Assembly: GCA_011065005.1 (NCBI GenBank)
Contig: JAAKFP010000178.1
Location: 1 to 5,666, forward strand
Length of the DNA stretch: 5,666 nt
Direction of reading: 5' to 3'
From: Chlamydiota bacterium
GTDB lineage: Bacteria > Chlamydiota > Chlamydiia > Chlamydiales > Waddliaceae
Shown here in pieces: positions 1 to 5,666 of the stretch (within the stretch, counting starts at the first letter, position 1; the number at the start of each line of letters is the position of its first letter). The notes under the pieces are model-generated. The model worked only from the letters and a program-made list of their open reading frames with translations, was not told the DNA's origin and searched no databases. The position numbers and the translations under genes were made by a program.

Positions 1-321
1 CGTTTCGGTCGCAAGCTCCCTTCACTGCTGCCTGGGCTATCCACTTTCAGACCTTCGGCCCTTTGATTTTTCACATTTTTGGCTGGGGCCATCGTCCCAG
101 AAATAGTGACCTGAATAGTTACAGAAAATAAGAATATCTTTTTTGCCGACAAGAGGAAATCATGATATCCAACGTAGCTGAAATGGCAGCCTCTTCATCT
201 AAGCCCAATTAAAATCAGGTAAAAGGAACCAATTCGTGCCCGCGCCCGATTAATTTGTTGCCCTGAACGAGGGTTATCAACATTCTCTTGGCGCAAAAGA
301 ACATAGGGCTGGCAAAAAAAT
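1..321. other. Intergenic stretch with no recognisable gene
   Basis: No frame holds a convincing start-to-stop gene. The plus strand has open fragments from the window edge ending at stops 64-66, 104-106 and 129-131. A further stretch in the last of these frames ends at 210-212 (tail NVAEMAASSSKPN). On the minus strand a short frame beginning at ATG 90-92 (MAPAKNVKNQRAEG...) runs off the left edge; a small imperfect inverted repeat (83-88 with 95-100) overlaps its start. None is recognised. The segment may be degraded sequence or the border of a mobile or repeated element continuing to the left. Confidence 0.4.
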
Positions 322-329
322 TTGGTGTA

Positions 330-350
330 CGCAGAGTAATCTGCGCTTTT
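330..350 (+). terminator. Mirror-image GNRA hairpin with TTTT, possible plus-strand terminator
   Basis: On the plus strand a 6-bp stem, CGCAGA (330-335) with TCTGCG (340-345), closes a GTAA (GNRA) loop and is followed by CTTTT. It is the inverted counterpart of the hairpin at 457-474, with an A-T pair replacing a G-C pair in the stem. It would terminate rightward transcription arriving from the left, but no rightward gene is recognisable in 1-329. It may therefore simply be the second arm of a repeat element. Read leftward, the same stem is followed after nine bases by seven Ts (320-314), too far for a standard terminator. Confidence 0.4.
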
Positions 351-440
351 CGATGTGGGAAGGCCTCTTTTACATGCACTGCTCGAGGAGCTCTCTTGCA
401 GGAAAGGGCGTATGGTGCCTCTTACATCGCGTAGAAAGAT

Positions 441-457
441 CTTTTCGGATCGAAAAG
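441..457. repeat. Perfect 7-bp palindrome overlapping the terminator T-tract
   Basis: CTTTTCG (441-447), loop GAT, CGAAAAG (451-457). In operon RNA this stem would pair the U tract of the terminator hairpin with downstream A residues. The opposite arm has a weaker, wobble-containing equivalent (CTTTTC 346-351 with GGGAAG 357-362). Confidence 0.5.
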
Positions 458-474
458 CGCGGATTGCTCCGCGC
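453..474 (-). terminator. Probable intrinsic terminator of the fadD-fadI-fadJ operon
   Basis: Read on the minus strand, a perfect 7-bp GC-rich stem (GCGCGGA / TCCGCGC, plus-strand 457-463 and 468-474) closes a GCAA tetraloop of the GNRA class and is followed directly by TTTT (456-453). It sits 20 bases past the fadJ stop. The U tract is short and is also part of a second palindrome (441-457), so termination efficiency is uncertain. Confidence 0.65.
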
Positions 475-493
475 ACTCCAAGGACCTCGCTGC

Positions 494-2641
494 TTAATAG
501 AATCCTCTATTTTCCTTATCCATTTCTAGCAACAGCTCCGTGGGGCTATACCGTTCGCCCTGGGTTTGCTGGAAATATTTCAATTTGCTGACAACATTTT
601 TGATTCCGAGGCTATCAGCATATCGCAATACACCTCCACGAAAGGGTGGAAATCCGGTACCGAATATCATAGCAATGTCGAGATATCCCGGCTTTGTAAC
701 AATCTTCTCCTGAAGGCATCGTGCTGCTTCATTGATCATCGCCAGGACTACCCTTTCGACAATTTCCTCATCAGAAATTTTCGCTGCTTCTTCGCTTGAT
801 GTTATGATCTCCTGAACTTTGGGATTGGGTTTCTTGCTTTTCTTTTGATAGAGATAAAATCCTTTCCTGACTTTTTCTCCATACAATTCTTGTTCAACCA
901 TGACATCAAGAATATGGGGAACATGCATTCTGTCGGGATACGCACTTTCAAATCCCTTAAAAGCTTTTAGGTTAACGTCATTTCCAATTTTATCTGCTAG
1001 AACAAATGGCGCCATAGGCATTCCAAACTTGAGGAAAATCTTGTCTATGCGTTGCATATCGATTCCCTCATCAAGCATACGCATCGTCTCGACAAATCCC
1101 CTGGCAAAGATACGATTCACAAGGAAACCGGAGCAATCTCCAACAACGATTGGCATCTTTTTGATCCGCTTACACAGTTCCACAGCTGTGGCAACAGCCT
1201 CAGGGGAGGTTTTCTCACCGGCGACAATTTCCACAAGTGGCATTCTGCTAGGAGGATTAAAAAAGTGCATCCCAATCAACCGCTCAGGGTGTTGCATCAC
1301 TGTTGCGAGCTCTTTAATGGTCAGAGAGGAAGTATTCGTGGCTACAATGGCATCCGGACGAATTTCCCCTTCAAGCTCTTGAAGGATTTTGTGCTTGAGG
1401 TCGATGTTTTCCACCGCTGCTTCGATGATTAAATCTAAATGCCGGAAGCCGGTATAGTCGATGGTTCCAGTGATGTTGTGAAATTTGAGGTTCGCTTGCC
1501 CCGGCTTAAGGCGTCGTATCTTCATCAATGTCTTATAGATATCCCAAGCAGCTTCATACCCCTTGCCGACAAACTCCCAGTTGATATCCTTCATCCTCAC
1601 AGGGATGTCGCGATAACTCATCAACCATGAGATGCCGCTTCCCATCACACCTGCTCCCAATACCCCCACAGCATGGATCGGAAGAGCTGCCTTTTTTGTT
1701 TCAGGTAGTCCAGGATCTTTTTTCATTGCTTCACTGTTGAAAAAGATCTGGATCAAATAGTTTGCGATTTTGCTGTTCTTCTTCATGTTCTTGATGAACA
1801 TGTCGAGTTCGACCTTCAAGCCTTTCTCTAAAGGAATCCCATACGTCTTCTTGACAACTTCAAGAGCAACAAGAGGTGCCGGATAGTCTCCCTTGGTTTT
1901 TTTTAGAATAGTTCTTTTCGACTGCCAGTACACGATATGACGTCCGATAAAGTTCTTCTCAAAAAGCAACGAAAACATCCCTTTTCTCTTTCTGCGGGAT
2001 ATGATTTCCCTTCTCCCCTTTTCCGTCAGACACATCCGAACAAATTCTTCTACCTTCTGTTCTTGGAACTCCCATGGAACAATGGCGTCAGCGAGTTTGA
2101 TTTTCCACGCATTCATTGCTTTGACCGGTTTCCCCGTTAGAATTATTTTCAATCCTTCGGTAAGGCCGATCAGTTTGGGTAGTCGTTGTGTTCCCCCCCA
2201 GCCAGGGAAAATACCTAGAGAAGTTTCTGGAAGCCCAAGAGAAGTTCTTGGATGATCGGCAACAATACGGTAAGTACATGCAAGAGCTAACTCTAGCCCC
2301 CCTCCAAGGCACACTCCATTGATGACGGCGATTGTTGGAAAAGGGAGCTTTTCCAGTTTGCTAAAAACTTGATGTCCCTTTCCCAGCATCTCCCTTGCTC
2401 GATCCGGATCGTCAAAAAGGGAATCGAAACTTTTCAGATCTGCACCAGCAATAAAAATGCCCTCTTTTGCGCTTGTTATCAGCATGGCCTTGATATGCTT
2501 GTTGTCGACCAAGCCTTCCAGGATGCCATCCAGCTCGTCGAGGACTGGAATAGAAATCTTGTTGATCTTCTCACCCGGATAATCAAAAACGAGATGAGCG
2601 ATCCCCTCTGGATCGATTGTTAGTTTAAATGATGAACTCAT
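494..2641 (-). CDS. fadJ: Fatty-acid oxidation complex alpha subunit: enoyl-CoA hydratase / 3-hydroxyacyl-CoA dehydrogenase
   Basis: This multifunctional protein would hydrate 2-enoyl-CoA and oxidise the resulting L-3-hydroxyacyl-CoA with NAD+, passing 3-ketoacyl-CoA to the thiolase. Its 715 residues equal the usual FadJ length. Residues ~1-190 are a crotonase domain: oxyanion-hole segment IAGADLKSF (64-72), and both hydratase acids, Glu117 in GGGLE and Glu139 in LPETSLG, at almost the same numbers as Glu119/Glu139 of E. coli FadB. After a helical linker (~190-320), the dehydrogenase Rossmann fold opens with VGVLGAGVMGSG (325-336). It continues through NTSSL (436-440) and the catalytic dyad His459 (HFFNPP) and Glu471 (PLVEIVAG), followed by GFLVNRI (505-511). 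Two C-terminal 3HCDH segments follow, the last around LDIAMIFGTGFPPFRGG (654-670). All catalytic residues appear intact. The gene is last in the operon; its stop is 20 bases before a terminator-like hairpin. FadB is the alternative name, but pairing with a FadI-type thiolase favours FadJ. Confidence 0.95.
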   Translation of the reverse strand: MSSSFKLTIDPEGIAHLVFDYPGEKINKISIPVLDELDGILEGLVDNKHIKAMLITSAKEGIFIAGADLKSFDSLFDDPDRAREMLGKGHQVFSKLEKLPFPTIAVINGVCLGGGLELALACTYRIVADHPRTSLGLPETSLGIFPGWGGTQRLPKLIGLTEGLKIILTGKPVKAMNAWKIKLADAIVPWEFQEQKVEEFVRMCLTEKGRREIISRRKRKGMFSLLFEKNFIGRHIVYWQSKRTILKKTKGDYPAPLVALEVVKKTYGIPLEKGLKVELDMFIKNMKKNSKIANYLIQIFFNSEAMKKDPGLPETKKAALPIHAVGVLGAGVMGSGISWLMSYRDIPVRMKDINWEFVGKGYEAAWDIYKTLMKIRRLKPGQANLKFHNITGTIDYTGFRHLDLIIEAAVENIDLKHKILQELEGEIRPDAIVATNTSSLTIKELATVMQHPERLIGMHFFNPPSRMPLVEIVAGEKTSPEAVATAVELCKRIKKMPIVVGDCSGFLVNRIFARGFVETMRMLDEGIDMQRIDKIFLKFGMPMAPFVLADKIGNDVNLKAFKGFESAYPDRMHVPHILDVMVEQELYGEKVRKGFYLYQKKSKKPNPKVQEIITSSEEAAKISDEEIVERVVLAMINEAARCLQEKIVTKPGYLDIAMIFGTGFPPFRGGVLRYADSLGIKNVVSKLKYFQQTQGERYSPTELLLEMDKENRGFY

Positions 2642-3918
2642 TATGCGACCTCCACAACTGCAGCTTCTCCCTGTCCCCCTCCAATACAGAGAGTAGCTAT
2701 GCCTACATTTTTATTCCTTCGGTTTAACTCTTTTAGAAGAGTTAAGACTAACCGTGTTCCTGAAACGCCTATGGGGTGTCCAAGGGAGATTGCTCCCCCA
2801 TTGACATTCAAACGCTCCCGACCGATCTCACCAAGGGCTTTATCTCTGCCAAGTTCTCTCTTTGAAAACTCATCGGAAGCAAAAGCTCTTTCGACAGAAA
2901 TCATCTGTGAAGCAAAAGCTTCATTGACCTCGATAAGATCAATATCACTAAGCTGCATCCCTGTTTTAGCAAAGAGTTTTGAAACAGCAAAAACAGGACC
3001 GATCCCCATTCTGCTGGGTCCCAGGGCGGCGTAGCTATAGTCTCGAATATATCCCAGGGGTGCAAGTCCCAACTCTTTGGCTTTCGATTCTTTCATCAGT
3101 AACACTGCCGCGGCCCCATCGGTCACTTGGCTCGAATTCCCTGCAGTGACAGTTCCTGTAACGCGATCGAAGACAGGCTTCAGTCTGGCTAAGGCCTCCA
3201 TACTACTATCATGGCGAACTCCGTCATCATTAATCTGCATGCCAAACGATGGCTTCCCGGGGATAGGAACGATTTCTTCAGCAAGTATCCCTTCATCCTG
3301 CGCTTTTGCAGAGCGCTGTTGACTCATCAAGGCGTATTCATCCTGCTCTTCACGCGTAATGTTAAATTCTCTGGAGAGAAGCTCAGCAACCTGCCCCATA
3401 CTTAACCCACAAAGTGGGTCTGCAATACCGGGAATGTCAGGGATTAAATAGAAAAACCGAAAGGAAAACAAAAGCTTAAGTTTTTGTTTCCACGTTTTCG
3501 CTTTGGAAAAATGGCGCAGAAACTCTCGCATCTGCTTACGAAACAGAACGGGGAAGTTGCTCATCGATTCCGTACCACCGGCAATGATGATGTCAGCATC
3601 TCCCACAAGGATTTTGTTTGAAGCCGTTGCAATCGATTCGAGTCCCGATGCGCAGTTTCTGTTAACAGTAAATGCAGGAACCTTATCAGGAAGCCCACCT
3701 TTAACAGCAAGAACTCTGGTGACATTTGAAGCATGAGGCGGTTGTAATACATTTCCAAAGATGACCTCATCGATCTCTTCGGGGGATATATCAATACGAG
3801 CCATCAGTTCTTTTATGACAAAAGCTCCTAAATCGTCGGCTTGCCAATCACGAAAAACCCCACCCGCCTTGCAAAATGGAGTTCTAATCCCGTCAATAAC
3901 AGCTATCCGTTCTTTCAT
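2641..3918 (-). CDS. fadI: 3-ketoacyl-CoA thiolase, FadI / trifunctional-protein beta type
   Basis: This enzyme would catalyse the last step of beta-oxidation, CoA-dependent cleavage of 3-ketoacyl-CoA to acetyl-CoA and a shortened acyl-CoA. The 425-residue protein is a full-length thiolase. It starts with IAVIDGIRTPF (5-15), has the nucleophile Cys89 in VNRNCASG, AGGTESMS (113-120), the NEAF motif (332-335), the catalytic His381 in GGAISLGHPIGVSG (374-387) and the second catalytic Cys411 in LCIGGGQG. The segment at about 123-175 (FPVLFRKQMREFL... to ...GLSMG) matches the membrane/alpha-subunit contact insertion of FadI and mitochondrial HADHB and is longer than in FadA or acetyl-CoA acetyltransferases. 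This favours FadI. Unlike E. coli FadI and HADHB, which have HEAF, it has the NEAF of FadA and biosynthetic thiolases. The start is supported by a strong ribosome site. It overlaps the synthetase by four bases and the hydratase-dehydrogenase gene by one base, so it should be co-expressed and form a complex with the latter. Confidence 0.95.
   Translation of the reverse strand: MKERIAVIDGIRTPFCKAGGVFRDWQADDLGAFVIKELMARIDISPEEIDEVIFGNVLQPPHASNVTRVLAVKGGLPDKVPAFTVNRNCASGLESIATASNKILVGDADIIIAGGTESMSNFPVLFRKQMREFLRHFSKAKTWKQKLKLLFSFRFFYLIPDIPGIADPLCGLSMGQVAELLSREFNITREEQDEYALMSQQRSAKAQDEGILAEEIVPIPGKPSFGMQINDDGVRHDSSMEALARLKPVFDRVTGTVTAGNSSQVTDGAAAVLLMKESKAKELGLAPLGYIRDYSYAALGPSRMGIGPVFAVSKLFAKTGMQLSDIDLIEVNEAFASQMISVERAFASDEFSKRELGRDKALGEIGRERLNVNGGAISLGHPIGVSGTRLVLTLLKELNRRNKNVGIATLCIGGGQGEAAVVEVA
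2648..2653 (-). promoter_or_regulatory. Ribosome binding site of the fadJ-type gene
   Basis: The minus strand reads GGAGGT, a near-perfect anti-16S match, six bases before the ATG at 2639-2641. It lies inside the final Val-Glu-Val-Ala codons of the thiolase and fixes the downstream start, whose ATG shares one base with the thiolase TAA. Confidence 0.8.
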
Positions 3919-5666
3919 GTAGTCTTCTCCCCATATATGTTACTCACAACATCTTGAAACTTTTGTAAGATGATATCTCTCTTAAGTTGAAGTGTTGGCG
4001 TCATCTCCCCCCCCTCAATGGTGGGAGCCTCTAGGATAAACCTATGTTTTACTACTCTTTCCCAAGAGTTAATTCTTTTGTTTATTTTTTCCAACAATTT
4101 TTCTATTTCTTCTACAACATAGGGAGATTTCAGGAACTCTTCATCGGAGAGATCTTCCATTTTCTGCTCTTTTTGGATTCTTTTTAGGGCACCCATGTCC
4201 GGAAATAACAGACATGAGGCATATTTCCTTTTCTCTCCGATCACCATTGCCATATCGATTAAAGGATTCTGGCAGAGCATATGTTCGATTCTGCTGGGGA
4301 CAAGATATTCTCCGCTAGAGAGCTTAAACTGCTCTTTGACTCTGCCGATGAGCCTTACAAAACCTTCCTCATCGATAGCGCCCTTGTCACCTGTATGAAG
4401 CCACCCCTCTTCATCTATAGCTTCTTGCGTGGCACCAGGGTTACGGTAATACCCCTTCATCACTGTGGGTCCCCCAATGAGCACCTCATCTTTCTCCGCA
4501 AGCTTAACTTTTATTCCAGGTAAAGGTCTTCCAATGAAACCTAATTTGACCTTGCCCGGCGTATTGACTATTGGTGTCGACCCTTCTGTCAGCCCCCACC
4601 CTTCATAAATGGGAAAACCTGCATGAACATAGAAGTGGTTGAGCTCTTGATCTAAAGCTGCGCCACCACAGATAATCACTCGCCATTTACCTCCAAAGGT
4701 TCTACGTAATGGAGTATATACTAGAAGATTTGCAATAGGGCGAAGGATAAACCTCTTGAGAAGCGATTCGTTAGGATCTTTAGCAAGGTTAAACGCCCAA
4801 GTGGCCAGCCAACGTGTAAATCGATTCTTCACACTAGCAATTTTCGCCTCCATTGCCGAGAGTATCTTTTCAAGTACACGCGGCACTACAATCATTAAGC
4901 TCGGTTTAATCTCCCTACACACGGGCACCATCCTGCTGAGATCGTTCAAATAATATACACTAATTCCCCAGGCGATGAGTATTAAATTAATTTGCCGAGC
5001 GAACACATGGGCAAGGGGTAGAATGCTAAGGTAGGAATCTGATTTTCTCCAACCAAAGACAGGAAAACTGATCAGATGACACAAATTCTTATGTGTAATT
5101 TCTACTCCTTTTGGTATCCCGGTAGCTCCTGAGGTATAAATAATCGTTGCAACATCATCGCTATTGAGCTTATGCGCTAGTTCATCCCAAAGTTTGGGAT
5201 TCTTCTCCCAGAACAGCTCACCCATTTGTAGAAATTCATGATATTTCATTGCCCCGGCAACGTCCCCTAAGTCATCAAGACCGATCACCTTTTCAAACAG
5301 GTTGCGGTGCTTATCATACAGATCCCATTGTTTTTCTCCCTGTACAAACAGGAAACGGATGTTGGCTTGCGCCACCTCATATATTAAGCTTTCGTCAGAA
5401 ATTCGAGCGAAAAGAGGCACAGTAATCCCTCCTGCCATAATGATGGCAAAGTCTGCAATATTCCATTCTGGGGAAGATTTGGCGAGAATGCCAACCTTAT
5501 CACCCCTTCTTAACCCAAAGCTGACCAGAGCATGTGTAAGACGCTTAAGATCAAAGATAAAGGATTCTGTGGAAATGTGTCTCCAATGATCATTTTCAAG
5601 GGAATTAAATGCCTTTGGATTAGAATAATTTTCCTCAATATGCTGAATCACCTCAGCAAACGTGTG
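3915..5666 (-). CDS. fadD: Long-chain acyl-CoA synthetase (AMP-forming), 5' end outside window
   Basis: The likely role is ATP-dependent activation of fatty acids to acyl-CoA through an acyl-adenylate, feeding the beta-oxidation enzymes encoded just downstream. Numbering from the GTG at 5649-5651 (578 residues), visible ANL-superfamily motifs are the P-loop YTSGATGIPKG (172-182), the long-chain family block LPLAHVFARQ (211-220), VPRVLEKI (256-263), CGGAALD (328-334), YEGWGLTEGS (349-358), HTGD (419-422) and the hinge region GRVKEQFKLSSGEYLVP (436-452), which is typical of the ACSL/FadD long-chain group. The final motif reads TPTLQLKRD (551-559), with Gln555 where the family usually has the catalytic lysine. 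The frame stays open past the GTG to the window edge (residues HTFAE precede it). These resemble the normal N-terminal helix of the family and the GTG has no Shine-Dalgarno site, so I treat the gene as 5'-partial, probably lacking only a few codons. Its stop overlaps the thiolase start by four bases. The family is certain; chain-length preference is inferred. Confidence 0.93.
   Translation of the reverse strand, partial: HTFAEVIQHIEENYSNPKAFNSLENDHWRHISTESFIFDLKRLTHALVSFGLRRGDKVGILAKSSPEWNIADFAIIMAGGITVPLFARISDESLIYEVAQANIRFLFVQGEKQWDLYDKHRNLFEKVIGLDDLGDVAGAMKYHEFLQMGELFWEKNPKLWDELAHKLNSDDVATIIYTSGATGIPKGVEITHKNLCHLISFPVFGWRKSDSYLSILPLAHVFARQINLILIAWGISVYYLNDLSRMVPVCREIKPSLMIVVPRVLEKILSAMEAKIASVKNRFTRWLATWAFNLAKDPNESLLKRFILRPIANLLVYTPLRRTFGGKWRVIICGGAALDQELNHFYVHAGFPIYEGWGLTEGSTPIVNTPGKVKLGFIGRPLPGIKVKLAEKDEVLIGGPTVMKGYYRNPGATQEAIDEEGWLHTGDKGAIDEEGFVRLIGRVKEQFKLSSGEYLVPSRIEHMLCQNPLIDMAMVIGEKRKYASCLLFPDMGALKRIQKEQKMEDLSDEEFLKSPYVVEEIEKLLEKINKRINSWERVVKHRFILEAPTIEGGEMTPTLQLKRDIILQKFQDVVSNIYGEKTT
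3927..3932 (-). promoter_or_regulatory. Ribosome binding site of the thiolase gene
   Basis: On the minus strand GGGGAG lies 8 bases upstream of the thiolase ATG (3916-3918), inside the last codons of the synthetase gene. It supports this ATG as the start and suggests translational coupling across the ATGA overlap. Confidence 0.75.

Larger units (their letters stand above)
322..481. repeat. 160-bp palindromic element with ~33-bp imperfect inverted arms
   Basis: Positions 322-354 and the reverse complement of 449-481 match at 28 of 33 bases, including a perfect 12-bp block GCGCTTTTCGAT (343-354) against ATCGAAAAGCGC (449-460). Mismatches fall at 326/477, 329/474, 333/470, 337/466 and 342/461. 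All but the first are transitions, and 333/342 versus 470/461 is a compensatory change that keeps the stem paired. Each arm encodes a GNRA hairpin plus TTTT pointing inward. The ~94-bp centre carries a small hairpin at 381-391 and a near-direct repeat, GCCTCTTTTACATGC (363-377) and GCCTCTTACATCGC (417-430). I see no clear target-site duplication. It could be a REP doublet, a MITE-like element, or a bidirectional terminator that arose by inverted duplication. Confidence 0.6.

Noticed and set aside
1..92. Minus-strand partial frame starting at ATG 90-92 and running off the left edge
   Set aside because: Only about 30 codons are visible, there is no ribosome site, the start overlaps a small inverted repeat, and the residues are not recognised; too little to call a gene.
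185..268. Possible mobile-element end
   Set aside because: The segment has a feel of repeated sequence, but no terminal inverted repeat, target duplication or transposase fragment can be demonstrated within the window.
195..476. A 93-codon minus-strand open frame downstream of fadJ
   Set aside because: It runs straight through the terminator hairpin and both arms of the inverted repeat, has a low-complexity, arginine/serine-rich translation with no recognisable motif, and shows no ribosome site; likely a chance frame.
900..1432. Plus-strand open frames of 126-160 codons opposite the fadJ-type gene
   Set aside because: They lie entirely antisense to the dehydrogenase domain, whose catalytic motifs are intact, and their translations resemble nothing; they are shadows of the real gene.
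1..5666. CRISPR array, tRNA or rRNA gene
   Set aside because: No regularly spaced direct repeats, and no cloverleaf-like or ribosomal RNA sequence was seen on either strand.

Overview
The window is dominated by one minus-strand operon for fatty-acid activation and beta-oxidation. Read in the direction of transcription (right to left) it carries a long-chain acyl-CoA synthetase (fadD-type, cut at its 5' end by the window edge), a FadI/trifunctional-beta type 3-ketoacyl-CoA thiolase, and a FadJ/FadB-type multifunctional enoyl-CoA hydratase / 3-hydroxyacyl-CoA dehydrogenase. The genes are packed with no spacer: synthetase and thiolase share an ATGA overlap, thiolase and hydratase-dehydrogenase share a TAATG overlap. 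Each downstream start has a strong purine-rich ribosome binding site inside the end of the preceding gene.

Together the three proteins would take free fatty acids to acyl-CoA and then, after an acyl-CoA dehydrogenase step not encoded here, run hydration, NAD-dependent oxidation and thiolytic cleavage to acetyl-CoA. FadI and FadJ are expected to form an alpha/beta complex like bacterial FadIJ and the mitochondrial trifunctional protein. The operon promoter and any regulator site lie beyond the right edge.

The left ~490 bases hold no convincing gene. Immediately after the fadJ stop (positions 322-481) is an unusual 160-bp structured element: two inverted ~33-bp arms, each encoding a GNRA-capped hairpin followed by TTTT. 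The two arms differ by transitions, one pair of which preserves a base pair in the stem. The arm next to fadJ can act as the operon terminator. The other faces it from the far side, so the pair looks like a convergent bidirectional terminator, a REP-doublet or a small MITE-like repeat. Positions 1-321 contain only short open stretches, possibly degraded sequence or the edge of another repeat or mobile element.

The organism cannot be named with confidence. Base composition is moderate, Shine-Dalgarno sites are strong, and the FadI/FadJ pair suggests a Gram-negative bacterium. Having fadD in the same operon as fadIJ differs from the enterobacterial arrangement. A host-associated lineage such as an environmental chlamydia is a guess only; nothing in the window proves it. 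The core is ordinary metabolism. The points worth a second look are the structured intergenic element and a glutamine at the position where the synthetase family normally has its catalytic C-terminal lysine.
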